Source: an uncultured Lachnospiraceae bacterium
GTDB taxonomy: Bacteria > Bacillota > Clostridia > Lachnospirales > Lachnospiraceae
Assembly (NCBI GenBank): GCA_910578405.1
Contig: CAJTQO010000027.1
Coordinates: 1 to 48,582, forward strand
Reading direction: 5' to 3'
Length of the DNA stretch: 48,582 bases
Positions 24,174 to 33,169 of this stretch are shown here, piece after piece (the first letter of the stretch is position 1; each line of letters begins with the position of its first letter). The notes below the pieces were generated by a model. That model saw only the letters and a program-made list of their open reading frames with translations, did no database searches and had not been told where the DNA came from. A program made the position numbers and the translations under genes.

Positions 24174-25793
24174 TTAAGCCAGTTCCCGGATACATTTGCG
24201 CAGCGGCAAAACCATGGAAGGCGACACCGACAGCTCATCCACTCCCATCCGCACAAAGGCTTCCGTCAATTCCAGGTCAGCCCCCAATTCCCCGCAGATT
24301 CCGGCCCACTTCCCATACTTATGGGCGCTGCGCACTACCATCTGTATCATGCGCAAGATAGCTTCATGGTGCGGGTTGTAAAAATCATCCAGCTTGGCAT
24401 TCTGCCTGTCTATGGCCAGCGTATACTGGGTCAGGTCATTGGTTCCAATACTGAAAAAATCCACCATCTGCGCCAAACTGTCGCTAATCATAACAGCCGC
24501 CGGCGTTTCAATCATAATCCCCTGCTCCGGAACCTTAAATGGCGCCTGCGCCTCTTCCAGCTCTTTCTTTACTTCTTCCACAATGGCATAAATCTTTTCC
24601 ACTTCCTCTGTGGATGTAATCATCGGATACATTACCGAAAGGTTCCCATGCACCGCCGCACGGAACAGCGCCCGTAGCTGCGTCTTGAAAATATCCGGCT
24701 GCTTTAAGCAGATACGGATGGCCCGGTAGCCTAACGCCGGATTCTCTTCCTTTCCAAGGTTAAAATAATCCACCTGCTTATCCGCGCCGATATCCAACGT
24801 ACGGATAATTACCTTCTTTTCCCCCATGGTCTGCAGCACTTGGCGGTAAGCCTGGAGCTGTTCTTCCTCTGTCGGGAAATCCTCCCTCCCCAGATATAAA
24901 AACTCGCTGCGGAACAGCCCGATTCCCCCTGCATCGTTCTCCAATACATACCCCACATCGCCCACACCGCCAATGTTGGCATATATATTCATCCGCTTCC
25001 CGCTTAACGTCACATTTTCTTTCCCTTTCAGCTCCTGCAGCAGCCGCAGTTTCTCTTTCTCCTTATCAATCCTGCACTGCGCGTCTTCGCACACAGACGC
25101 AACCGGGTCAAAGATAACCTCTCCCTGCATCCCGTCCACAATGGCCTTCATGCCTGGCCGGATCTGCTCCAAATCCACAGGAACGCCAATCAGAGCCGGA
25201 ATGTTCATCATACGGGCCAGGATAGCGGTGTGGGAATTGGCCGACCCATGCACCGTAACAAAAGCCAGAATCTTCTCTTTGTCCATCTGCACTGTCTCGC
25301 TGGGGCTTAAATCGTCCGCCACCACCACTGACGGCTCCGCAAAATCTAAATTGTTCTCCCCACGCCCGCTTAGGCATTGAATCAGCCGGTTGGAGATATC
25401 CTTCACATCCGCCGCCCTTGCTTTCATATAGTCATCGTCCATTCCGGCAAACATCTCGGCAAAATTGTCCCCGGTCACAGCCACCGCATACTCCGCGCCA
25501 ACCATTTCCGTCCGAATCATATTATGTATTGCCTCCAGATAATCATCGTCCTCTAACATCATCTGGTGTACTTCAAAAATCGCCGCGCTGTTTTCCCCCA
25601 CTTCCACCACAGCCTTCTTGTAAAGCTTGTGCAATTGCAGCTGCGCCACCTTCACCGCCTGTCCCACCCTGACGATTTCCTCTTCCGGGTTCTCTACCTT
25701 ACTGCGCTTTACCTTCTGCTCCCTATGGTCCAGCACTACCACCGGACCCACTGCAATCCCTTTATACACAGACTTTCCATTTAATTTTACCAT
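24174..25793 (-). CDS. ptsI: PTS enzyme I (phosphoenolpyruvate-protein phosphotransferase)
   Basis: 539 residues, slightly shorter than typical (about 570). The N-terminal swivel domain has the phospho-His in SANSHTAILARMM. The C-terminal PEP-binding barrel shows GGIGLFRSEFLYL, DIGADKQ, NPALGYRAIR, FFSIGTNDLTQY and ICGELGAD. It transfers phosphate from PEP to HPr. The start at 25793 has TGGAGGAAA upstream; an upstream in-frame TTG would include the ribosome site. The promoter at 26033-26061 leaves a leader of about 230 bases. Confidence 0.95.
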   Translation of the reverse strand: MVKLNGKSVYKGIAVGPVVVLDHREQKVKRSKVENPEEEIVRVGQAVKVAQLQLHKLYKKAVVEVGENSAAIFEVHQMMLEDDDYLEAIHNMIRTEMVGAEYAVAVTGDNFAEMFAGMDDDYMKARAADVKDISNRLIQCLSGRGENNLDFAEPSVVVADDLSPSETVQMDKEKILAFVTVHGSANSHTAILARMMNIPALIGVPVDLEQIRPGMKAIVDGMQGEVIFDPVASVCEDAQCRIDKEKEKLRLLQELKGKENVTLSGKRMNIYANIGGVGDVGYVLENDAGGIGLFRSEFLYLGREDFPTEEEQLQAYRQVLQTMGEKKVIIRTLDIGADKQVDYFNLGKEENPALGYRAIRICLKQPDIFKTQLRALFRAAVHGNLSVMYPMITSTEEVEKIYAIVEEVKKELEEAQAPFKVPEQGIMIETPAAVMISDSLAQMVDFFSIGTNDLTQYTLAIDRQNAKLDDFYNPHHEAILRMIQMVVRSAHKYGKWAGICGELGADLELTEAFVRMGVDELSVSPSMVLPLRKCIRELA

Positions 25794-26327
25794 ATCCCAT
25801 TTCCTCCACAATCTGTCCGGACGCCTCCGGAAGTCTATTATGTATGAAACATTTCAATCCCCATCCTTTCCATAACGACCCCATATCCCCAAAAACCACT
25901 CTTACTCCAAAGCCTCCGGCAACGCCAATTTCCCGGCAATGCCATCCGGCCTTTCTATCCCCCCTTCCCGTAGCTTTTTCCGCTCTCCCATTCCCTCAAT
26001 CATCCCGGCCAGGCAACGGCCTTGTTAAATCCATCATAACAGGGAACCTTTATAAAAGCAAGACTTTCAGCCCATATCTTCCCTTGGCCCCTCCGTTACC
26101 GCCACGGCCGCCTCCCAATGTCATTCCCTTACGTTTTCCTAAGCCGCGCAAACCATGTAGCTCCATCCAGACCATGAAAAACGTTGGCGCTAAGCCGCTA
26201 TGCCGGAGCGTTTAACGCCGCTGCAACCGCCATAACCCATTTCCGTTATACAATAAGCGTATGTGGATAAGGTATATGGTTCACGCAGTTTTGGAAAGTT
26301 TATGCGCAAAACGCCGTTTCACTCCCC
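25794..26327. other. Intergenic region with ptsI leader
   Basis: No gene seen. It contains the ptsI promoter, a long 5' leader and a small TCCGGA-GGCG-TCCGGA hairpin near 25818-25835, just upstream of the ribosome site. The stretch 26062-26327 downstream of the tocopherol-cyclase-like gene shows nothing recognisable. Confidence 0.6.
26033..26061 (-). promoter_or_regulatory. Promoter of ptsI
   Basis: Minus strand TTGCTT (26056-26061), 17-bp spacer, TATGAT (26033-26038). Confidence 0.65.
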
Positions 26328-27173
26328 TCAGTATGGATACTCATATTCAAAAGAGGCTCCCTGCGTTTCCACCGAAACAAGAACCTGTCCCCTTTTCCGA
26401 AAACGGTAAAAGGCCCTGCATGACACATTTTCATGAATCACCCTGGCCATATCTCCCTTTGCCGGAGCTTTCAGCGGGGCTGCTTTCCATTCCAGAATCC
26501 GCGCTTCCAATTCCATATCCCCCTGCACCACCCGTACAAGCCCTTTTCCTATCTGGACTGCCTTGGCCCCCAAATATGTGGCCAAACGGTACTCCCTGCC
26601 ATGCAGCAGCGCTACGCAGATTATGCCACGGATATGACGCCCAAACACAGGCACATCCGCCACTGCCAACATAAGCGAACCGCCCGGGACCATGCTCTGT
26701 GTCCAGATATATTGGCTTGGGAATGACCTTCCCCTGTCCCCTTCCCAATACCCCACAGCCTTCCGGAAACGGTATTCCTGCCCATTGACACACACGCTCC
26801 CCTGCACCTTATGCTCCATGCTCCAAACCTGATGGCGGCACTCCAAAAAAGGAAGCAGGGAAAAAGGCCCCATAATATCATATTTCAATGCGGCCAGACT
26901 GCCAAAGCGCAGTTTACCCGTTATTTCCAGCCCGGGTTCCCGCACTGCCAGCCGTACGCCTTCCTTTCCAAACCGATTCTTTCCTATCCATAAAGCCCCC
27001 CTTTCCCGTCGGAAAGCCTCCGCCGGGAAAGACGCGCCCCACGTCCCACTCTCCGTAATCACCTGGATGGAACAGCTACGCCTGCGTCCCTTCCAATGAA
27101 TTGCCGGTATCACTGCCAATGTCTGTGTATCCGACTGGCATTTCAAATACCAGCCGTAAAAAAAGCCGCACAT
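26328..27173 (-). CDS. Tocopherol-cyclase-like protein
   Basis: 281 residues. FFYGWYLKCQ at the N-terminus and GYWEGDRGRSFPSQYIW in the middle are signatures of the tocopherol cyclase family (PF14249-type, a beta-barrel/lipocalin-like fold). Gram-positive members occur but make no tocopherol, so the substrate is unknown; a hydrophobic ligand is plausible. No signal peptide or membrane helix is seen. GAGGAGGGA precedes the ATG at 27173; the longer frame to 27215 is not needed. It stands alone between ptsI and the subtilase gene. Confidence 0.78.
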   Translation of the reverse strand: MCGFFYGWYLKCQSDTQTLAVIPAIHWKGRRRSCSIQVITESGTWGASFPAEAFRRERGALWIGKNRFGKEGVRLAVREPGLEITGKLRFGSLAALKYDIMGPFSLLPFLECRHQVWSMEHKVQGSVCVNGQEYRFRKAVGYWEGDRGRSFPSQYIWTQSMVPGGSLMLAVADVPVFGRHIRGIICVALLHGREYRLATYLGAKAVQIGKGLVRVVQGDMELEARILEWKAAPLKAPAKGDMARVIHENVSCRAFYRFRKRGQVLVSVETQGASFEYEYPY

Positions 27174-27341
27174 ATCTCCATCCCTCCTCAAAAGACTGGC
27201 TTCCCATGCCGTCAACGCCCTTTCCTAACTTTAGACCTTGCCGCCGGAAATCCAAAATAGCGTTATTCTTCTATTCTTTCTTGAATGGATGAAATTTATG
27301 CAATAGCGCCTTTGTCTTCCATCCCCTGTCTCCAAACATCG

Positions 27342-29063
27342 TCAGGAGCTGGTCGTCCCTGCAATAATCTCAAAAGCCCGCGCCACGTTTAGACGTCCAA
27401 AACCCCAGGAACGGCTTGGGTAAATCATGCCCGGGTCGCGCACTGCCCCCCGGATAAAATAAGCTTTCACCTCCACGCTCTGGGCAAGCACATCATTTCC
27501 TTCCACCACCGCCCATTGCATAAACTGCGCCGCCGCTCCCACGGTAATCGCCACTGCCATGCAAGAACCGCTCCGGTTTCCAAGCACAGTCGGCACATCC
27601 ACCCCCGGGGCGGCAAAGTCAGGCTTTATCCCTCCTGCCCGCACAAACCCCCTGCTGGATTCTATATAAAAACTGTTATTGTCCGCATTGTAAGCGGAAG
27701 GGGTTATGGCGCTGGAGGCCATGGAAGGGACGGTCAGCGTCATATAAGGCGTAGAACGCAGAAAATAAGTTTCCGAACGCAAAAACTGCGTAATCGGCAG
27801 CCACATATTGAAATTCCCGTATCCTGTTTCTCCCTTTGTTTCCACAAGGAATGTCCATACCCCTGGCGTGGGCATGGTAAACCGCATCACCACCAGTTCA
27901 TCCCCAGACCCTTGTTCCACCAGCACATAGTCCACGGCAATCCGCGTCCTTTCATAGACAAACGAATAATTGCGCGTTTCCCTGCTCCGGAAATCTATCA
28001 CCGGAATCGTCTCCCCTCCCGGTGAGCGGATGGAAAGCTTCGTTATATTGGGCCTGGAACCCCAAAGCTCCATCAAAAATCCCTGTTCCCCCTCCCCTAC
28101 CCGCATTTCCACCGTCTGCTCTATGCCTGTGGAATTTATGGCAAACAGGCTGCCGTAATGATGCCCCGCATTGCCTTCATTCCCTCCCGGAATGACCACC
28201 ACCCGGTTGCGCTTCTCCGCTACGCGGCTTAAATAGCGGGACAATACGGAATTGCCCGAATGGTCGCCCCAGTTCGTTCCCATCCCGATGCAAATTATCA
28301 CTGGCCTCTTACCTACCCTGGCTAACTGGTCCAAATATTTGACTGCCATGCCGATGTCCGCATCGCTGTATGCCGGAACGCCTTCCGGAATCATATAATA
28401 ATCCCGTAAATATTGCTTCCCTTCCCTGCACTTCACCATAACAATGTCCGCATCCGGCGCAGCCCCCTGGAAAAAAGCGCCGTATGTCGTGCTTTGCCCT
28501 GCCGCCACGCTTGCCATCGCCGTCCCATGCCCGTCTTCGTCCGTTGACGGCACGATGGAAAAAGGATCGTCACTGCGCAGCGCTTCGTTAATCTGCGCAT
28601 TGGTATATTCCGTGCCAATGTCAAAACCCTCTGGCGGCGTGCCGTCCTGGATTGTCTGATCCCATATGGAAAGAATACGCGAGGTGCCATCCTCCCTGCG
28701 GAACACATCCATGTCATAGCGGATTCCTGTATCCACAAACCCCACAATCACACCTTTCCCCGTCAGCGACAAAGGCGGACGCTGCACCTGCAGGATACCG
28801 GAGTTCGTCAGATTCTGCGCGGAATACCCCCCTGCCCTGCCATCCGCATCCTGCATCAGCCCATACAGCTTTGGAATGGAATTATAAGTATACCGGCTGA
28901 CATTGATGGCCCGCGGCTCCCTGGGCAGAAAATACAAAATGGCAAACTGGTCATCCAGCCGGAACATACAATAGTTCATTCCCTCCACATCTTTTTCTGC
29001 CAGTATATAATCCACCATAATCTCTGTGTAGTCATTGGATAATGCCTGTTCCCTACAAGACAT
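27342..29063 (-). CDS. S8 subtilase with Cys at the nucleophile position
   Basis: 573 residues. The fold is that of Clostridia Csp-like subtilases without a secretion signal. Asp111 (GFVDTGI), His179 (DEDGHGTAMA) and oxyanion Asn295 (PGGNEGN) are intact. The nucleophile block G-T-S-M-A reads G-S-C-M-A (residues 499-503), so Cys501 replaces Ser; the codons GGT TCT TGC ATG GCA are clear. A jelly-roll-like insert lies at about 310-450, as in Csp proteins. It may be a thiol-subtilisin or a pseudoprotease. The start at 29063 has GGGCAGG upstream; the frame is open to 29153. Confidence 0.88.
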   Translation of the reverse strand: MSCREQALSNDYTEIMVDYILAEKDVEGMNYCMFRLDDQFAILYFLPREPRAINVSRYTYNSIPKLYGLMQDADGRAGGYSAQNLTNSGILQVQRPPLSLTGKGVIVGFVDTGIRYDMDVFRREDGTSRILSIWDQTIQDGTPPEGFDIGTEYTNAQINEALRSDDPFSIVPSTDEDGHGTAMASVAAGQSTTYGAFFQGAAPDADIVMVKCREGKQYLRDYYMIPEGVPAYSDADIGMAVKYLDQLARVGKRPVIICIGMGTNWGDHSGNSVLSRYLSRVAEKRNRVVVIPGGNEGNAGHHYGSLFAINSTGIEQTVEMRVGEGEQGFLMELWGSRPNITKLSIRSPGGETIPVIDFRSRETRNYSFVYERTRIAVDYVLVEQGSGDELVVMRFTMPTPGVWTFLVETKGETGYGNFNMWLPITQFLRSETYFLRSTPYMTLTVPSMASSAITPSAYNADNNSFYIESSRGFVRAGGIKPDFAAPGVDVPTVLGNRSGSCMAVAITVGAAAQFMQWAVVEGNDVLAQSVEVKAYFIRGAVRDPGMIYPSRSWGFGRLNVARAFEIIAGTTSS

Positions 29064-29263
29064 ATCATACCTGCCCACATTTTTTCTTATTATATGCCCT
29101 CCTCTGGCGTTATGTTCACGACAGCCGGCGCGTCCCTTTTCCCGGACATCCAAACATCTGCCAAAGATTTCCTTCCGGCCAGGATACCCTGCCTTTCCGG
29201 CTCGCCTTTGCTTTACAAAACGCCATGTCTTCCCAGCAGACCCGGCCTTCTTAGTTTTTAGTT

Positions 29264-30916
29264 TTACACTTCGATTACTTTCAGACTGTCTGGCGACTCC
29301 AGGCTGTTGCTGCGGATATCTATTACCGGACCGCCTGTGTTCTGGATGTACTCTTTCGTAATCGTCACCCTGCCGATATTGTCGTCTTTTGGTATCTCAT
29401 ACATAATATCCAACATAAATTCCTCAATAATGGCCCGCAAAGCCCTGGCCCCCGTATCTTTTTCCATTGCCTTGTCCGCAATGGCTTCCAAAGCGCCATC
29501 GTCAAATTCTAACTGCACTTCATCTAATTCCAATAGCTTCTGATACTGTTTAAGAATGGCATTTTTTGGCTCCTTCAAAATCCGGATTAGCATCTCCCTG
29601 CCCAGCCCTTCCAGCGTACAGATAATCGGCAGCCGCCCCAAAAATTCCGGAATCATCCCGAATTTACGGATATCCTCCACCGTAACTTTGCCTAAAATAT
29701 TTTTATCCTTATCGTACTTATCCTTCAGTTCCGCCCCATAGCCAATGGAGGCGCCTTTGTTTAGCCTCTGCTTTATAATTTCCTCTAAATCCGGAAACGC
29801 GCCGCCACAGATAAACAGAATATTCTTCGTATTAATCGTAGTCAACGGCACCATGGCATTCTTGCTGTTGGCCCCTACCGGAACCTCCACCTCCGCCCCT
29901 TCCAGCAGCTTTAACATCCCCTGCTGCACCGACTCGCCGCTCACATCCCTGGCATTGGCGTTGCGCTTCTTCGCAATCTTGTCGATTTCATCTATGAAAA
30001 CGATTCCCTGCTCCGCTTTGTCCGCATCGTTTTCCGCCGCTGCCAACAGCTTGGAAAGCACGCTTTCAATATCATCCCCAATATATCCGGCCTCCGTCAG
30101 GGAAGTGGCGTCAGCAATGGCTAATGGCACATCCAACAATCTGGCCAGCGTCTTAACCAGATATGTCTTCCCGCTTCCGGTTGGCCCAATCATCAGGATA
30201 TTGGATTTTTCAATCTCAATTTCATCCATTGTCCCGGTAGCCACACGCTTATAGTGGTTATAGACAGCCACAGAGATAATCTTCTTTGCCTTCTCCTGGC
30301 CTACCACGTACTCATCCAACTGCGCCTTAATCTTATGGGGGGCCGGAATATTCCTGATATCCAAAACCGGCGCTTCCTTCTCCTTGCCTTTCTTCCTTTT
30401 CAGCTTCTGCTTATTGGGTATGCCCCCTTCCCCCTGCAAATCCGACAAATTTACAAAGCTGATGTTGGGAATCCCTTTCCCTTTGTTGAACTTCTCCAAT
30501 TCTTCATTCCAGTTGATATTTCCTAACATCCCTTGATAATCAAACTGGCTGACCGTATCCATGGTCTTGTGCATACAGTCGTTGCATACCGAGATATGAT
30601 TCGGCAGCTTAAACATCTTGCCTGCCTTGCTTTCCGGCCTGCGGCAGATAAAACATACATCCTCGTATTCTCCCTCTTTCGTTCCCTCTGCCCCACTGCC
30701 ATCCGCCGCCTTTCCCCCAGGCGCCACAGCCTCTTTTCCCCCATTCCCCTCCGGGCCGTCCTTACCCGCGTCTGCCTTTTCATATCCTACATCGTTTCCT
30801 GCCCCTTGCCCGTCTTCCGTATCCTCTTCATAATCGTCCTCACTGACTTCCTCATCCCCAAGGCCGAAATCATTATGAAGCTCCTCCTCATAATCCTTAT
30901 TGTCAAAATCGCCCAT
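29264..30916 (-). CDS. clpX: ClpX ATPase with an acidic N-terminal extension
   Basis: 550 residues, about 120 longer than usual. Residues 1-85 are an acidic, Gly-rich, probably disordered extension absent from typical ClpX. The zinc finger follows (Cys88, Cys91, Cys111, Cys114). The AAA+ core has Walker A GPTGSGKT, Walker B IVFIDEIDKI, the GYVG-like pore segment SLTEAGYIGDD, and sensor/arginine features near EFLGRLP. It unfolds substrates for ClpP. No clpP is adjacent. Another ClpX may exist elsewhere in the genome; the window cannot tell. Confidence 0.93.
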   Translation of the reverse strand: MGDFDNKDYEEELHNDFGLGDEEVSEDDYEEDTEDGQGAGNDVGYEKADAGKDGPEGNGGKEAVAPGGKAADGSGAEGTKEGEYEDVCFICRRPESKAGKMFKLPNHISVCNDCMHKTMDTVSQFDYQGMLGNINWNEELEKFNKGKGIPNISFVNLSDLQGEGGIPNKQKLKRKKGKEKEAPVLDIRNIPAPHKIKAQLDEYVVGQEKAKKIISVAVYNHYKRVATGTMDEIEIEKSNILMIGPTGSGKTYLVKTLARLLDVPLAIADATSLTEAGYIGDDIESVLSKLLAAAENDADKAEQGIVFIDEIDKIAKKRNANARDVSGESVQQGMLKLLEGAEVEVPVGANSKNAMVPLTTINTKNILFICGGAFPDLEEIIKQRLNKGASIGYGAELKDKYDKDKNILGKVTVEDIRKFGMIPEFLGRLPIICTLEGLGREMLIRILKEPKNAILKQYQKLLELDEVQLEFDDGALEAIADKAMEKDTGARALRAIIEEFMLDIMYEIPKDDNIGRVTITKEYIQNTGGPVIDIRSNSLESPDSLKVIEV

Positions 30917-31236
30917 CCTTCTATCCTATTCCTTCCCCGCCCGCCATATTATCCTCTCTCCGGCCATAACAAACTACTTCCGGACACTGCCCTGTATACC
31001 GCTGCCTCTGCGCCAATGCAGTGGCAGCTTTTCTTCGCAGCGCCTCAAAATCGGTTTCCCTTGCCCTCCAACGATGTACGGACTGCTCCCTCCATTATAA
31101 TGCATGATAAATTGATACACAAGTGAACATTTTCTAAACTAACTGCTGTTTGCACACTTCTACATCCGTGGTATAATCAATAAAATAAGAATCTTACACA
31201 AAATCATCCTTTCATCTTTTTCAGGAGGCTTCGCTT
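30917..31236. other. Intergenic region upstream of clpX
   Basis: It holds the promoter at 31150-31177 for the small plus-strand ORF. The rest (30917-31145) shows no gene; a minus-strand clpX promoter was not clear. Confidence 0.5.
31150..31177 (+). promoter_or_regulatory. Promoter of a small ORF
   Basis: TTGCAC (31150-31155), 16-bp spacer, TATAAT (31172-31177). It points to the 21-codon ORF at 31237. Confidence 0.6.
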
Positions 31237-31302
31237 ATGCCTGCCGCGCAAATCCGCAAATATGGTTTTGCCTTTGAAGGAAAAAAGGTATGGATTGGAT
31301 AA
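31237..31302 (+). CDS. Candidate 21-residue small protein
   Basis: The ORF encodes a basic peptide (pattern MPAAQIRKYGF...KKVWIG) ending in TAA. A perfect AGGAGG lies 8 bases before the ATG and a good promoter lies 60 bp upstream. A GC-rich hairpin follows at 31319-31350. It is antiparallel to its neighbours clpX and htrA. There is no signal or membrane segment. It may be a real small protein, a leader peptide or a remnant of a longer gene; the family is unknown. Confidence 0.45.
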   Translation: MPAAQIRKYGFAFEGKKVWIG

Positions 31303-31308
31303 AATAAG

Positions 31309-31350
31309 GCAAAACTTTGGGCTGTGCAGGACGCTTCTCCCGCACAGCCC
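31309..31350 (-). terminator. Terminator after htrA
   Basis: GGGCTGTGC (31319-31327) pairs with GCACAGCCC (31342-31350); on the minus strand AAAGTTTTG follows. Only 12 bases past the htrA stop. The T-run is imperfect. Confidence 0.6.
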
Positions 31351-31362
31351 ATTGTATGCATA

Positions 31363-32994
31363 TTAATCAAACTTAGCGCCCAGCGTTATGGTCACTGTCT
31401 TGCTTTCCCACCCCTGCGGGCTGCCCTGCATTACAGTCACATCCACCGTATCGCCCACGGAATAATACTCCATCACACGCAGCAGGTCTTCGGAACTGTT
31501 GATTTTATTGCCGTCAAATTCCGTAATAATGTTCCCCTTTACAAGACCGGCCTGCTCTGCGCCGGTTCCTTCGTACACTTGGGATACGTACACACCCTTT
31601 GGCATACCATAGTCCTGCGTCATCTGATCCACTACGGTCAGAGGCGTAATCCCCAAATATCCTTTCTTGTCCTCGGATACTTTCATCCTCGTTTCACGCA
31701 GCATCAAATCTTCAATAATCGGTTTGGCTGCGGAAATCGGGATTGCATATCCCATCCCCTCTACCGCGGAGCCGCCAATCTTGTTGGAATTGATGCCAAT
31801 GACCTCACCCTTCATGTTTAACAGCGCGCCGCCGGAATTCCCCGGGTTAATGGCTGCATCCGTCTGGATGAAGGTGGCCCCATCTTCCGTATTTACCCGC
31901 ACTTCCCCATTGCTGGACAAATCAATGACACGGTTTAACGCGCTGATTACCCCTACCGTTACCGACTGTCCGTACCCTAAAGCATTCCCAATGGCAATGG
32001 CCGGCTCTCCCACGGTCAATTTATCGGAATCTCCCAATGCCGCCACCGTAATTGCATTCCTTGTGTCCGCTTCCACCTGTTCCAGGGAAACTGCAATCAC
32101 CGCCAAATCCATCTCCGGGTCGGAACCCTTCATCTGCGCTTCCACTTCCGCGCCGTCCACAAACTGCACCACCAGTTTATCCGCATTCTCTATCACATGG
32201 TAATTGGAAACAATTAGCAGCTCTGTATCGCTTTCACCGACAATAATGCCGGAGCCCGCCGCTGTGGACTCGCTTTCCAGCGTCTGACCGAAATAAGACA
32301 TCCGCTGCGTGTACGTATTGTTAATGGAAACGATGGCTGGCATCACGTCCGCCGCCACATTGCTCACATCCATCACCACGGCCTGGTTTGACCCGGCCGC
32401 GCCTGCCATAGCTGTGCCGTTATCCGTCCCATTGCCGGCGCTCCCGTCCGCTTTGCCTGGCTGTTCCACGGTCTTTTCCACCACTTCCGGCCCTTCAGCC
32501 AACGGCTCTGCCTCCGCTTCCGTCTTGCTTCCCCCTTGGAAAGCCCCGGTCATAGACTCCACGACATAAAATCCAAGCCCGGCGCAGGCGCCGAAAAACA
32601 ATCCCAGGCTCACTGCCGCCAACGCTTTTTTCCAATAGCCGCTTCCGCCTTTCCCTTCCTTTAGGATGCGCTTCTTCCCTTTGCCGGCCCCGCTTCCCGG
32701 ATAACCGTTCCCGGTGCCATACGTTTCCCCAAAAGGCCCTCCGGCTCCGGCGCCATATCCGTAGCCTCCGCCCTGATAGCCCCCGCCATAGCTTCCATAG
32801 TGATTTGCGCCTATTGCAACCCCAACGCCTGTTTCGGACATAGTTCCGGAACCCCCGTCCTCTCCGGCGCCACTGCCGTTTGCGTAGCCTGAAAGGCTCT
32901 GACCGCTGAAATTCCCCCGTTCCGCATTGTTTTCCCTTATCGTGCCGTCGCCTGCATTCTGGTCAAAATCATTTGGATAATTATTACCATACAT
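31363..32994 (-). CDS. htrA: HtrA/DegP-like membrane serine protease
   Basis: 543 residues. Residues 1-110 form a Gly/Tyr/Asn-rich cytoplasmic tail, followed by a basic stretch and one membrane helix (ALAAVSLGLFFGACAGLGF). A low-complexity spacer leads to a trypsin-like domain with His in SNYHVIENA, Asp in DPEMDLAVIAV and Ser in NPGNSGGALL. A C-terminal PDZ domain covers about 435-530. It degrades or refolds damaged exported proteins outside the membrane. AGAGAGG precedes the ATG. The long glycine-rich tail is common in Clostridia. Confidence 0.93.
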   Translation of the reverse strand: MYGNNYPNDFDQNAGDGTIRENNAERGNFSGQSLSGYANGSGAGEDGGSGTMSETGVGVAIGANHYGSYGGGYQGGGYGYGAGAGGPFGETYGTGNGYPGSGAGKGKKRILKEGKGGSGYWKKALAAVSLGLFFGACAGLGFYVVESMTGAFQGGSKTEAEAEPLAEGPEVVEKTVEQPGKADGSAGNGTDNGTAMAGAAGSNQAVVMDVSNVAADVMPAIVSINNTYTQRMSYFGQTLESESTAAGSGIIVGESDTELLIVSNYHVIENADKLVVQFVDGAEVEAQMKGSDPEMDLAVIAVSLEQVEADTRNAITVAALGDSDKLTVGEPAIAIGNALGYGQSVTVGVISALNRVIDLSSNGEVRVNTEDGATFIQTDAAINPGNSGGALLNMKGEVIGINSNKIGGSAVEGMGYAIPISAAKPIIEDLMLRETRMKVSEDKKGYLGITPLTVVDQMTQDYGMPKGVYVSQVYEGTGAEQAGLVKGNIITEFDGNKINSSEDLLRVMEYYSVGDTVDVTVMQGSPQGWESKTVTITLGAKFD

Positions 32995-33169
32995 AGCCCA
33001 TACCTCTCTTCTCTTATCTTTTATCCTGATATGGAAAAGCCCTTCTGCCAGCCTGGCTGTCCTGCTTTCCCGGCCTGCCTGTTCCCTTGCTTTAAACTAA
33101 GTATATTCACCAAATGTGACCGTTTTGTGATAAAACTATGCGTTTTCTGTTAAAAAGAAGCCTGCCGCC

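Noticed and set aside
23553..24677. Plus-strand 374-codon ORF
   Set aside because: It covers ptsH and part of ptsI on the opposite strand; both of those are certain genes, so this is a shadow.
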